Origin: Oleidesulfovibrio sp964593925
GTDB taxonomy: Bacteria > Desulfobacterota > Desulfovibrionia > Desulfovibrionales > Desulfovibrionaceae
NCBI GenBank assembly: GCA_964593925.1
Contig: CAZQKM010000032.1
Coordinates: forward strand, 1-30,115
Length of the DNA: 30,115 nt
Direction of reading: 5' to 3'
Within the stretch, counting starts at the first letter, position 1. Every line of letters starts with the position of its first letter. Of this stretch, positions 16,688 to 25,349 are shown in pieces. The translations under genes were made by a program, and so were the position numbers. Below the pieces are notes generated by a model. It had not been told where the DNA came from. It saw nothing but the letters and a program-made list of their open reading frames with translations, and searched no databases.

Positions 16688-17281
16688 TCATTGCTTCAAA
16701 TAAAAAACATCTTCAATGAGATGCCCCACGTTGCTTGGCAACTGCCATAGAGTCGTGGGGATTTCCGGTGTTTTCTGAGCTAGATAACGAACTACATGTT
16801 TACAACTATTACGTGCACAAAGGCTCCTCTGGATTATGCCCTTGACCTGCGAGCAATGCCGTGCGCCCCACCATGGATGCAGCCACCTGAGCACCAATCT
16901 GCTACTGTATCTTTTGAACCGAGAGCCCTAAGCGGTGTCCCATGCGACCATGGTCAGAGGTCATCGGGTTGAGCCCCCTTGTACGGCTAATCCCATGGTT
17001 TCCACCCTGCACATCTGCAGTATGAAATGGGGTTTGCAGTGAGTAGCCTCCCTCCCCAACCATTCATGGCTAGGACCATCCATCAATATTTCCATTTTTC
17101 TCCAGATTCCATTACCGCCCCACATTATACATCCACGAAGAGTATTGCACAATTCGCCATAATCAGATGATAAACTGCAGTGAGTACGATTCAGAATACG
17201 GTATTGATGCAGTGCAATTACATTTGACAATACATTCTCACCCCCCTTTATGCCAGGCAGGCACTGGAAAAATTTTTCCAA
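16688..17281 (-). pseudogene. Decayed transposase remnant (integrase-core, ISNCY-like)
   Basis: On the minus strand the frame ending at 16961 contains EILMDGPSHEWLGREATHCK followed by an ETMGLAVQGG segment. This resembles the 'MDGSxHDWxE ... DDATGxTLG' region around the first catalytic Asp of transposases with an integrase catalytic core (ISNCY/IS1202-like); the match is from memory. A second frame (16688-16897) has HCSQVKGIIQRS, like the later 'HSPQAKGRVERS' segment. The pieces lie in different frames with stops between them, the second catalytic Asp region is unrecognisable, and neither end is intact. It separates the ThiF-like gene from AOR. Confidence 0.5.
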
Positions 17282-17468
17282 ACAGCATGAAAAATATCGT
17301 AAAGCCTGTGTGCTGGTGCCTCCATGCCATCTTCACTTTTTGGCACCTAGACAAACCAGAAAAGCTATGGCGGATCAATCTGGGCCGCATTCCATAGTAC
17401 CAGCATCTCTCTAGCGTACAAATGAACAGCTTCACTGCACACAACCCGCACCAGCTTTCTCTATACAA

Positions 17469-17533
17469 AATCCCCCATCAAGCAGGCAGGCACAAACCCA
17501 AAGGTTTATACTCATACCGCATGATGGGGGATT
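17469..17533 (-). terminator. Terminator of the AOR gene
   Basis: A 12-bp perfect inverted repeat, AATCCCCCATCA at 17469-17480 and TGATGGGGGATT at 17522-17533, is separated by 41 nt that contain an inner AAACC/GGTTT hairpin. On the minus strand the outer stem runs into GATTTTG. It sits 56 nt past the AOR stop. It could alternatively be an end of the adjacent decayed insertion. Confidence 0.55.
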
Positions 17534-17588
17534 GAAGCGTGAGAGGCATAACTCCCCCCACGGACTAATCAGTCATATTTCGCGCAAA

Positions 17589-19319
17589 CTAGACCTTGGC
17601 TGCTTGCAATTCTTCCACAGAGAAATCCCACACCACATTATGAGGAGGGAGTTTTTCCTTCATCATAAAAGCAGGCAACTGATCGTCAGCCGCAGTGAAG
17701 CCGGCAGCAGTATTAAAGGCAATCTCATCTTTAAGCGTAGCCGTACCCAATGCACCAAAGTCATCAGGTGTAAAAGCAATGCCATGGCGCGCAGAAACCA
17801 TATCGCAGATGCACTGTACAGCATCAGGAGTATCCAGCACCGCAAAAGCCACGAACAAACAAAGGCCCATAGAGTCTAGCGTAGCTGTGGCAATCTGTAA
17901 TGCTTTGGAGGTTTCTACCTGCCCCTCCTTACCCAAAGGATTCACATCACCGCCCACTTTGAGCATATTCTGACAAATGGCGTAACCGGCGGTGTGATCC
18001 GCACCCTGTGTGGTAGTGGCATATGTCACGCCAATACCCTTTGCTGCACGGGGGTCATATGCAGGCATAGACTGATTTTTTACCACAGGCACACGGCTTA
18101 CACCAAAAGCCTGTGCGGTAAAAGATACACCATTACCGATAATTTTTCCCAGACCATCCTTCTGGTCACGGATGCGCTCAAGCAAGGCATAGGCGGCCTT
18201 ACCATCACCCCATGGCAATACACCGCCCTCCATGGCCACCGCCAAGGCATTACCCGTTTCAATGGTATCCACACCCAGATCGTCACACAGGCGGTCTAGT
18301 CGGGCAATATCGTCAATGTCCTTGATCATGGCATTGGCCCCAAAAGCCCACACCGTTTCATATTCAAAGCCAGAGGTCAGATATTCACCTTTTGCATCCA
18401 CATAATTTTGCGAGCATTGGATAATACACCCTGCATGACAGGACTCTTTGGTTTTGCCTCCACGCTTGGTGATATATTCTGCAATGGTCTCTCCACTGAT
18501 GCCAGCCGCATGTTCACAGCGGCCTTCACGAAAGTTTTTGACGGGCAGCGCACCGGCTTCGTTAATGATATTGACAAGAATCGCCGTGCCAAAAGCGGGC
18601 AACCCTTCTCCGGTCACAGGATGTGCGCGCAAAATTTCAGCCCACCGCTTGGAAGCTGCCTTGAACTTGTCGGCATCCGCATAGGGAAAACGCTCGCTAT
18701 CTGTGGCATCCAGCACCACGGCCTTTACTTTTTTCGAACCCATGACCGCTCCCAAGCCTCCACGGCCAGCAGCACGGGCAGTACGCCCCCACGGGTCAGA
18801 AAATTGTATGGAAGCACTTGTCAGGCACGATTCACCGGCAGGCCCAATAACCATACCAGAGACTTTCTTGCCGTGTGCTTTGGCAAGCATACCCATACTT
18901 GCGTACGTACCTTTCCCCACCATGTCAGTGGCATCCACAAAGGTAACGCTATCTTTTTTTATGATGATATTGCAAAACGCCGCGGTATCTTCGGGCTTGT
19001 CTTCTAAAACAATAGCCAACAAATTAAGTCGTGCCATCTTTTGGCAAAACGTACCACCAGAGTTGGATTCTTTAATGGTACCTGTCAACGGTGACTTGGC
19101 ACCTATGGAGATACGGCCAGAATTTGCCGCAGCAGTGCCGGACAGCAACCCAATGGCCGCCACGATCTTATTCTCGCTACTCAGGGCATGTACGCCAGCA
19201 GACACTTCATCAAGCACGAGGCGAGAGGTCAAATTACGCCCTCCCAGCCCGGCATATTTCCCTGGTTCTTCGTAACGGTATGTCCGCTCCCTTGTGTTGA
19301 TGCGCAGAATCTTCGGCAT
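17589..19319 (-). CDS. Aldehyde:ferredoxin oxidoreductase (tungstopterin enzyme)
   Basis: This 576-residue AOR-family enzyme is expected to bind a bis-pyranopterin tungsten (or molybdenum) centre and one [4Fe-4S] cluster, oxidising an aldehyde to its acid with ferredoxin. The N-terminal domain has KYAGLGGRNL and GRGGLGAVMGSKKVKAVV. The cluster ligands are probably C294, C298 and C302 (CHAGCIIQC, a C-x3-C-x3-C variant of the Pyrococcus C-x2-C-x3-C) and C487 in LDSMGLC. DDIARLDRLCDDLGVDTIE and the ATTTQGADHT segment are typical pterin-side motifs. The ATG at 19319 has AAGGGG upstream; a TTG two codons earlier is less likely. MoaD and ThiF-like genes lie 1.4 kb away. Substrate is unknown; the C-x3-C variant is shared by less-studied AOR homologues, to my recollection. 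Confidence 0.92.
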   Translation of the reverse strand: MPKILRINTRERTYRYEEPGKYAGLGGRNLTSRLVLDEVSAGVHALSSENKIVAAIGLLSGTAAANSGRISIGAKSPLTGTIKESNSGGTFCQKMARLNLLAIVLEDKPEDTAAFCNIIIKKDSVTFVDATDMVGKGTYASMGMLAKAHGKKVSGMVIGPAGESCLTSASIQFSDPWGRTARAAGRGGLGAVMGSKKVKAVVLDATDSERFPYADADKFKAASKRWAEILRAHPVTGEGLPAFGTAILVNIINEAGALPVKNFREGRCEHAAGISGETIAEYITKRGGKTKESCHAGCIIQCSQNYVDAKGEYLTSGFEYETVWAFGANAMIKDIDDIARLDRLCDDLGVDTIETGNALAVAMEGGVLPWGDGKAAYALLERIRDQKDGLGKIIGNGVSFTAQAFGVSRVPVVKNQSMPAYDPRAAKGIGVTYATTTQGADHTAGYAICQNMLKVGGDVNPLGKEGQVETSKALQIATATLDSMGLCLFVAFAVLDTPDAVQCICDMVSARHGIAFTPDDFGALGTATLKDEIAFNTAAGFTAADDQLPAFMMKEKLPPHNVVWDFSVEELQAAKV

Positions 19320-19562
19320 ACTCAAGCCCCTTGGTTCGTAGTGTTAATCAGGTCACTATTTGGTCGAAACAACCCATGGTTCCGATTTTCCGCTTTCTCA
19401 TTGCCCCAACAAAACTGGTAGGATATTTTTCTATGTACAGGTATATAAAATAGCCTGTCAAAAAGATCATAAGGCGACACAAGTCAGTTGCAGTTATTTT
19501 TTGGCGGTATTATAAAAAATACCCTAAATAAAGGCTTTAACCAACCAGGAACAACCCTCTTT

Positions 19563-20159
19563 ATGGATATTAAAATACATATTGGGCCATCGACAGGCAG
19601 ATACTGGAGGCAATTGGGGCAAACCGGAATGCAAATGGCCGTCATGGTGCAATGCCCGATACGCAGACTTCTGCACACGGAGCTGGAATTTTCTCTCGAA
19701 TACATCGAAAAGAGAGTAGACACTGTTTTTCTTAATGGCCAGCCAGTAGATGACATTGACAGCACTCACGTACCAGACAATGCGCGTATTGCGCTGGCCT
19801 CGGCCCTGCCTGGCGCAGCGGGCATTGCCATGCGCCGCAATAGCCCTTATGCTGCCTTGCGCGGTGGAATCACGCATAGTACATCCTCCAAGGCACCCCC
19901 TGTGCAAGGCCATGTGGAACTTGTACTTTTTACACATATCATGCACGACCATACCCTACGCTTACTCGGCCGAGGGGCGGGGATAAAAACTCCTGCACTC
20001 ACCCGCATGCTGGTACAGGCATCACATGCCGAAGTTGCAGCCATCTTTCTGGATGGCGCACCCGCTCAACTTGCACACGCTGTGGAAGCATTAAAACAAA
20101 CCCAGTTACCCACCGTACTTCTGACACTGGAACAAGCCGAAGGACAAAGCCCCGTATGA
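19563..20159 (+). CDS. Hypothetical protein with internal MoaD-like segment, AOR neighbour
   Basis: This 198-residue protein is not a family I can name. Residues 52-87 (VDTVFLNGQPVDD, then PDNARIALASALPGAAG) line up with the last part of the MoaD encoded in this window (VKIIFINGHHVPP, then DGDRLGLFPAVGGG). The segment ends in GAAG rather than GG and continues for another 110 residues. The C-terminal part has two hydrophobic strand-like segments (VELVLFTHIM and AEVAAIFLDG) and no cysteine motif; C31 is its only Cys. The ATG at 19563 is chosen by the start of the ordered N terminus (MDIKIHIG); the Shine-Dalgarno is weak. It is transcribed divergently from AOR, 243 nt away, so a shared control region and a role in the AOR system are likely. 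Confidence 0.75.
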   Translation: MDIKIHIGPSTGRYWRQLGQTGMQMAVMVQCPIRRLLHTELEFSLEYIEKRVDTVFLNGQPVDDIDSTHVPDNARIALASALPGAAGIAMRRNSPYAALRGGITHSTSSKAPPVQGHVELVLFTHIMHDHTLRLLGRGAGIKTPALTRMLVQASHAEVAAIFLDGAPAQLAHAVEALKQTQLPTVLLTLEQAEGQSPV

Positions 20160-20233
20160 CTCTCATGCCAGAGCGCAATGCAAGACAGATTCGTCCATTC
20201 CATGTCGCGTTCATACTCCGAAGCTAGCCATGG

Positions 20234-20797
20234 TTAGTGGCCTGCCTGCCGCTCATGTCCGGGTAAAAGCAGCGATGAGGCGCTATTTTCGCCACTCCCC
20301 TTGGGACAGTTGGGCAACAGATAACAAATCTCGCATCCTCCCTTGAAAGGGTGATGCGTCACCACAGCATATCGACGGATCAACGCTGTTCCTGCAGAGT
20401 TATATGGAACACCTTCTTCCTCAAGAGCATTTTTGAGTAAGTCCGTAGGCTTGGGGGCTGGTGCACACCCTGCATCCTGCACCTCGGGCAATACTTGTTG
20501 CACCGCAACCATGACAATACTTTGAGCCAAGGCATTGAACAAATGTGCTTCAGAAGGTGAATCATCCCACATGGCATCCACTTCATTTTCCACTGCTTCA
20601 GAGAGCCAAGCCGCCAGGTACTCAATTTTGCCAGCCTGAAAACGACGCACCATCAACTCACTACTCCACTTCTCCCAACAGTCCACCAAGCGCTCCATCA
20701 TGGTCCCGCCAATACGGGATTCTTGCGCAACACCCATAAACATTTCTACATCAAAGTAGGGAACTACCTCAACTGATTCAGCCGTATGTGCAGCCAT
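20234..20797 (-). CDS. Hypothetical protein with C-terminal Cys motif
   Basis: This 187-residue protein is not one I recognise. The first 110 residues are acidic and helical, with several Trp (WEKWSSELMVRRFQ, AAWLSEAVENEVDAMW). A linker with APAPKP leads to a C-terminal part containing HHPFKGGCEICYLLPNCPKG. The C-x2-C-x5-C with two nearby His could bind a metal or an iron-sulfur cluster. GGGAG lies about 11 nt upstream of the ATG, giving good support for translation. It converges with the 198-residue gene, whose stop is 75 nt away; I see no terminator between them. Confidence 0.75.
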   Translation of the reverse strand: MAAHTAESVEVVPYFDVEMFMGVAQESRIGGTMMERLVDCWEKWSSELMVRRFQAGKIEYLAAWLSEAVENEVDAMWDDSPSEAHLFNALAQSIVMVAVQQVLPEVQDAGCAPAPKPTDLLKNALEEEGVPYNSAGTALIRRYAVVTHHPFKGGCEICYLLPNCPKGSGENSASSLLLPGHERQAGH

Positions 20798-20965
20798 ATA
20801 TTTAATCTCCCAAAATTATTTTACCATATATTCACAACCATGCGATTTTGCGTGAATAGAACAAAGCAGTCAAGCCTGCAGCGCGCTCTCAAGGGCTTTA
20901 CTTGCCATTATGAGTCCGCTATTATTCATATATGACTGTCGTCTGTAAAAACGTGCCGGAACAAG

Positions 20966-21295
20966 ATGATGAAGCAATATGTCACCACACTCTTGCCATA
21001 TAAAGCACCCCCGAGTTATCTACCAAGGCATGTGCTTGCTCCGTTGCCCATCCGTGTACCTCGCGGGCCGCTTCATGATCCGCCCTACCACCCCCCACCC
21101 TATACGTCCTTATTCGAAGACGTGCTGACCGCCGTATGCGATATCACGGCAGCCACCCATATTGCGCATAACGCCGAATTTTCACAGCGGCTCAAGCAAG
21201 GGCAGATGCCCCCGCACCAAGGGGCACTTACCCGGCCCACCCCCGTAACACCGCCCGAGTCATACAACGGAAAACTGATTGATATAGTATCATGA
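20966..21295 (+). CDS. Small proline-rich hypothetical protein
   Basis: This is a 109-residue frame with two adjacent start codons (20966 and 20969) after a weak GGA. The first 45 residues are rich in Pro, Arg and Tyr (VPRGPLHDPPYHPPPY) and probably disordered; the middle (SLFEDVLTAVCDITAATHIA) looks helical; the end is again Pro-rich and finishes YNGKLIDIVS. No signal peptide or membrane helix is seen, and I do not recognise the family. It precedes the next plus-strand gene by 43 nt and may share its transcript. A 23-codon frame starting at 20932 overlaps its start. Confidence 0.55.
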   Translation: MMKQYVTTLLPYKAPPSYLPRHVLAPLPIRVPRGPLHDPPYHPPPYTSLFEDVLTAVCDITAATHIAHNAEFSQRLKQGQMPPHQGALTRPTPVTPPESYNGKLIDIVS

Positions 21296-21338
21296 GGGTA
21301 CCATAGCCTCCCTCACGCATCCGCCCCAAGGAGTATAC

Positions 21339-21725
21339 ATGGCATCACCAAAATTTCCCGCAAAAATACGTTATGAGTACCAGCAGGACAGCGGCACACG
21401 CTTGCGGTATGCACACGGTATCTGGGGTGGCATCAACCCCCACGGCGAAATTGAAATGAATTTTTACTCGGAAAGCGACAAGCTTCCTGAATGGTCTGAG
21501 CGTGTCATTGCTCAAGATGGCAGTGTCGGTAACGAAATGCCCTCTGCTGATGCGGAAAGCAAAACCATAACCCGGCATGTCCACTCAAAAATACTGATCA
21601 ACTATGAAACCGCTCGTGCCATTTATGATTGGCTGGATGAACAACTTGCTACCCTTGAAATGGAAGACGAGACAAACATGCCCTTTACCCCGGAAGGAAG
21701 CAATCAGGGTGGACTAGAACAATAG
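21339..21725 (+). CDS. Hypothetical protein, possibly DUF3467-like
   Basis: This is a 128-residue soluble protein with AAGGAG well placed before the ATG. It alternates strand-like segments (KIRYEYQQDS, LRYAHGIWGGINPHGEIEMN) and ends in a helix, ILINYETARAIYDWLDEQLA. This layout, a strand stating the presence of the protein followed by a helix near the end, faintly resembles DUF3467 proteins; I hold this loosely. The C-terminal tail is acidic and probably disordered. It is likely in a two-gene unit with the Pro-rich protein upstream. No function is assigned. Confidence 0.7.
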   Translation: MASPKFPAKIRYEYQQDSGTRLRYAHGIWGGINPHGEIEMNFYSESDKLPEWSERVIAQDGSVGNEMPSADAESKTITRHVHSKILINYETARAIYDWLDEQLATLEMEDETNMPFTPEGSNQGGLEQ

Positions 21726-21841
21726 CCTTTCAACCCCGAAACCAGCAGCCATGGAGCAACATTTCGCATATCCCCCAAGGCTCCGCTACCTTTTCTTTCG
21801 GCCATACAACAACAGCTCCCATAAATGCGAACCCTCCATGC

Positions 21842-23389
21842 TTATTGCAGCTGCATGGCCACAGACTTGGCCACTTTCTCTCCATCCATCGCGGCGGATA
21901 CAATGCCCCCGGCATACCCAGCCCCTTCTCCACATGGAAAAAGCCCTCGCACGGCAGGATGCTCCAGCGTATGCGCATTACGAATAATCCGTACAGGCGA
22001 GCTAGTACGCGACTCCACCGCAAGAGCCATGGCCTCATTGGAATCATAGCCCCAATACTTTTTACCAAGCGCCGGCAAGGCCATACGCAATCGTTCCGCC
22101 ACAAATAAAGGTAGCAATGTATGTAACGGTGCAGGATATAGCCCTGGGATATAGGATGTCTTTGGCAGACTATCTGAAACCCGCCCCTTAATAAAATCTC
22201 CCACACGTTGTGCCGGTGCATGCTGCGTTCCCCTACCTCCAGCCGCAAACACTGCTTGCTCCACAGCAGCCTGAAACTCCAGTGCCGCCAAGGGACTGTC
22301 GCTGTCACATATATCCTCAAGACGTAATTCCACCACCAGGCCAGCATTGGCATACGGCGCATTCCGTGCGGCTAGGCTCATTCCGTTGAGCACCAACTCG
22401 CCAGGAGCGGTTGCCGCAGGTACTACAAACCCACCCGGACACATACAAAAAGAAAATACGCCCCGCCCCCCAACCTGTGTGCTGATACGATACGTGGCCG
22501 CGGGCAAATGAGCGTGCCTGGGGGAGTGATGATAAAAAATCTTGTCTATCAATGCCTGGGGGTGTTCTATGCGTACCCCCAGAGCAAATGGCTTTGCTTC
22601 CAAAGCAATATTACGTGCGCTCAACATCTGAAACACATCTCGTGCGGAGTGCCCCGTAGCCAAAATCACGGCATCCGCCAACACTGTCTCCCCCCCCTGT
22701 AAACGCACTCCAGTCGCTCTACCCCTCTCCAGAACTATATCTTCCACATGTGTACCAAAGCGAACCTCTCCCCCATGCGCCTCAATGGAGGTGCGCATGG
22801 CAGTGACAACCCTGGGCAGTACATTAGAGCCAAGGTGTGGGTGCGCGTCTATACGAATGTCATCAGGAGCGCCATAGGATACAAAAATATCCAGTATTCG
22901 TGATATGTTGCCCCGCTTGACAGCCCGCGTAAACAACTTACCGTCAGAGTAAGCACCCGCACCCCCTTCTCCAAAACAATAGTTGGAATGCGGGTCCACA
23001 GTGCCCTGCGTATATAGCTTTTTAATATCCTTGCGTCGGTTTTTTACGTCCTTACCCCGTTCAAGTACCACGGGTCTGATACCATGCTCCAGTAAAGTAA
23101 GCGCTGCAAAATAGCCCGCAGGACCCGCCCCCACAATAATCACACGTTTTTTGCCCAGCGGTGCCGGACAAAAAGTCACCGGCTGCAAAACCTCTTCCTG
23201 CGGACCTACCAACACCTGAAACACATAGTGTGGTCGTCGCGAACGTGCGTCAATGGAGCGCCTGCGTACTTGCACAGCAATATCCGACGTATCCGGCATG
23301 GCTGCTTTTCGCAATGCCAAACGACGCACAATACCCTCTTGATACACCACGTCAGGATCAACTTTTATTTCAAGCAATACGGGTTTCAT
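21842..23389 (-). CDS. FAD-dependent oxidoreductase, COG2509 family
   Basis: This 515-residue flavoprotein has an N-terminal domain of about 80 residues with RRSIDARSRRPHYVFQV, typical of COG2509. A Rossmann fingerprint VIIVGAGPAGYFAAL with ERG follows. The family signature NYCFGEGGAGAYSDGKLFTR is near residue 140, and a C-terminal FAD motif, LFPCGEGAGYAGGIVSAAMDG, closes the protein. The family is widely conserved and annotated as 'uncharacterised FAD-dependent dehydrogenase'; its substrate is unknown. The ATG at 23389 is preceded by AAGG; a TTG one codon upstream is the alternative. An in-frame run of eight G residues (plus-strand C at 22690-22697) lies in the segment encoding LQGGETVL. It lies 125 nt downstream of murJ on the same strand. 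Confidence 0.88.
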   Translation of the reverse strand: MKPVLLEIKVDPDVVYQEGIVRRLALRKAAMPDTSDIAVQVRRRSIDARSRRPHYVFQVLVGPQEEVLQPVTFCPAPLGKKRVIIVGAGPAGYFAALTLLEHGIRPVVLERGKDVKNRRKDIKKLYTQGTVDPHSNYCFGEGGAGAYSDGKLFTRAVKRGNISRILDIFVSYGAPDDIRIDAHPHLGSNVLPRVVTAMRTSIEAHGGEVRFGTHVEDIVLERGRATGVRLQGGETVLADAVILATGHSARDVFQMLSARNIALEAKPFALGVRIEHPQALIDKIFYHHSPRHAHLPAATYRISTQVGGRGVFSFCMCPGGFVVPAATAPGELVLNGMSLAARNAPYANAGLVVELRLEDICDSDSPLAALEFQAAVEQAVFAAGGRGTQHAPAQRVGDFIKGRVSDSLPKTSYIPGLYPAPLHTLLPLFVAERLRMALPALGKKYWGYDSNEAMALAVESRTSSPVRIIRNAHTLEHPAVRGLFPCGEGAGYAGGIVSAAMDGEKVAKSVAMQLQ

Positions 23390-23514
23390 CAATACCTTGC
23401 CTTATCAACACACATACCTGCCCATAATAGCATAACGCCATGCCCCCAGACGCCATTCCCACAATCCAAGACACGGCATACCTTAAAGGTTCACCATACC
23501 ATACTCTGAGGTCC

Positions 23515-25092
23515 TTATTTTCGACACACAGCTCGAGCCAATAAAGCCACAGCTTCCGGCACCACAATACGCGCCGTAGACCAAAAGACTACACAAAATA
23601 TTACTCCACCCCAAAGTAGCTGCATAAAAGCGTCCAATAAAGGATGCGAGGGCATTTCTGTAAACAGCGTCAAAATATATGCACCACCTTGCATGGCATA
23701 GACTTGTGCCGCTAAGGCAGGCAGACAGGCAATCACAACCCGCAACACGATAGAACCTGATCCGGTAAAAACACCTGCCCCATGTTTACGCTGCCACACC
23801 AAACCAAGCATCACAGTATACAGTGTTACAGCACATACCCCCGCCACAGCCACACCAATGGCTCCACCAGCCCCCCCCTTATATAACGCCAGCAGCCAAT
23901 AAAGTGGCATGGTGCATACAGTGGCCAGCGTACCCACAACCGCAGGTGTTATGGTGTCCTGACAGGCATAAAATGCCCTACCCATGACTTGCTGTATCCC
24001 CCACAGCGGCACTGCCACAAGCATTACGGCAAGCAACATGCCTGATGCGGAAGTATCCTGTGCTGTGAATCCCCCTTGTTGAAAAATCAACCGCATAATC
24101 GGCTCTGCTGCAACGATCATCCATAATGCTACTGGCACAATGACCAGCAAGGTATTACGTAAGGCGCTGGAAAGGGTCTGGGTGAAATGATGCATATTTC
24201 CGGAAGCAGCAAGCGCTGCAAGAAACGGATATGATGCAACACCTGCGGCCTGCGCCACTACCCCAACAGGTACTAGCATGATACGTCGGGCATAACTTAA
24301 CAGACTTACTGCCCCCTCACCTGCCAGCGATCCAAAAATACGGATAAACTGCTCATCCAGGACCACAACGGACTGCCCAATCATCAAAGGAAGGGCGAGC
24401 AGGGCAAAACGTTTAAGATCTGCATGACGCACGACAAAGCGCATTTCCAACTCTCCGAAACGCACCGCCAGGAAAGGCAAGAGCAGATTGCCTGAAACTG
24501 CCCCGACAAGCACTCCCCAACAAAACCCCTCCATACCGGAGCGGATGCCCAAAAGCCCCCCAGTAATAATGCATAGATTATATATCAAAGGTGTCAATGC
24601 TGGGACCACAAATTGACGACGTATATACAACAGTGCGGTAAAGCAGCTTCCGGTCAAAAAAAAGACCTGCGCAGGGAGGATAATCCGCAAAAAAAAGGCT
24701 AGGCGCTCCGTGGAAGCTGCATCTAGTCCCGGTGCGGCAACGGCAGCCAGCTGCGGTGCTGCCAGCCATGCCACACCGGTCAACAACAAGGCGCTACAAG
24801 TGACCCAAAAAGTAATGGCAGAAAAAAAACGCCAGCCGTCTTGGACATCACGCTCAAAACGAGCTGTCAGCAACGGTATAAGTGTGATGGAAAAATATCC
24901 CCCGGCCAAAAGATAATTCAAAAAATCCGGCACCACAAAAGCAGCAAAATATATATCTGACTCGGTGGTAGCTCCATGAAAGTACGAAATGACCTTATCG
25001 CGGATAAGCCCCATGAAGCGTGAAAGAAAAATGCTGGCCGCCATCAGTAGTGCGGCCGCCCCCATCCGTTGTTTACCGGACAATATACCCAT
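23515..25092 (-). CDS. murJ: Lipid II flippase MurJ (MviN)
   Basis: This 525-residue MOP-superfamily membrane protein has about 14 helices. The N-terminal part carries the family pattern: LLMAASIFLSRFMGLIRD, then DIYFAAFVVPDFLNYLLAGG, then the GYFSITLIPLL segment. A later LSYARRIMLVPVG and a GRAFYACQDT segment match the second half. MurJ translocates lipid II across the inner membrane for peptidoglycan synthesis. The ATG at 25092 is chosen over a TTG at 25101, since the latter is only about 3 nt from AAGGCG; both are weakly supported. An in-frame tract of eight G residues (plus-strand C at 23871-23878) encodes part of YKGGAGG. COG2509 lies downstream, HAD upstream. Confidence 0.92.
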   Translation of the reverse strand: MGILSGKQRMGAAALLMAASIFLSRFMGLIRDKVISYFHGATTESDIYFAAFVVPDFLNYLLAGGYFSITLIPLLTARFERDVQDGWRFFSAITFWVTCSALLLTGVAWLAAPQLAAVAAPGLDAASTERLAFFLRIILPAQVFFLTGSCFTALLYIRRQFVVPALTPLIYNLCIITGGLLGIRSGMEGFCWGVLVGAVSGNLLLPFLAVRFGELEMRFVVRHADLKRFALLALPLMIGQSVVVLDEQFIRIFGSLAGEGAVSLLSYARRIMLVPVGVVAQAAGVASYPFLAALAASGNMHHFTQTLSSALRNTLLVIVPVALWMIVAAEPIMRLIFQQGGFTAQDTSASGMLLAVMLVAVPLWGIQQVMGRAFYACQDTITPAVVGTLATVCTMPLYWLLALYKGGAGGAIGVAVAGVCAVTLYTVMLGLVWQRKHGAGVFTGSGSIVLRVVIACLPALAAQVYAMQGGAYILTLFTEMPSHPLLDAFMQLLWGGVIFCVVFWSTARIVVPEAVALLARAVCRK

Positions 25093-25162
25093 GCGTGACA
25101 ACGCCTTTTTTGTTTATAAAAATAACTGTCCCTCTCTACCCATGGCCAGAAAAAGATACAGC

Positions 25163-25250
25163 TCAGATCCACTCGAAAGCATACTCAGGGCCGTCTGGGT
25201 CGTAAAAGAGTGTCAGGTAGTCCCCCCCCTTTAAACAGGCCCGAAATCAT
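25163..25250 (-). other. Frame-disrupted micro-ORF with an 8-G tract
   Basis: An ATG at 25250 opens MISGLFKGG and reaches a run of eight G residues (plus-strand C at 25222-25229). In the other frame after the tract the sequence reads YLTLFYDPDGPEYAFEWI and stops at 25163, with a protein-like composition. With seven G residues the two halves would join into one 28-residue peptide. As given, the ATG frame runs out of phase and stops earlier. There is no clear Shine-Dalgarno. This could be phase variation, a fossil of a longer gene, or chance. Confidence 0.25.
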
Positions 25251-25283
25251 GCAAACACTGGTAGAATACACCCCTGACAAACA

Positions 25284-25330
25284 AAAACTAGCGGATAGAT
25301 ATACGACGACAGCGCACATCTAGATCCGCT
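25284..25330 (-). terminator. Terminator of the HAD phosphatase gene
   Basis: On the minus strand AGCGGA-TAGAT pairs with ATCTA-TCCGCT (11 bp with a 2-nt bulge), followed by AGTTTTTG. It begins 20 nt after the stop codon of the HAD gene. Confidence 0.6.
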
Positions 25331-25349
25331 GATCCTGTACCCTAAAAAT

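Noticed and set aside
17522..17533. The 12-bp repeat at 17469/17522 as terminal inverted repeat of an intact insertion sequence
   Set aside because: Both copies lie on the same side of the transposase remnant, within 65 nt; a terminator for AOR explains them better.
20932..21003. 23-codon frame overlapping the start of the Pro-rich gene
   Set aside because: No ribosome binding site, and the overlapping 109-residue frame is more protein-like.
23392..23514. Small Trp-rich frame between murJ and the COG2509 gene (minus strand)
   Set aside because: Weak Shine-Dalgarno and an improbable peptide; it lies in the short spacer and is likely chance.
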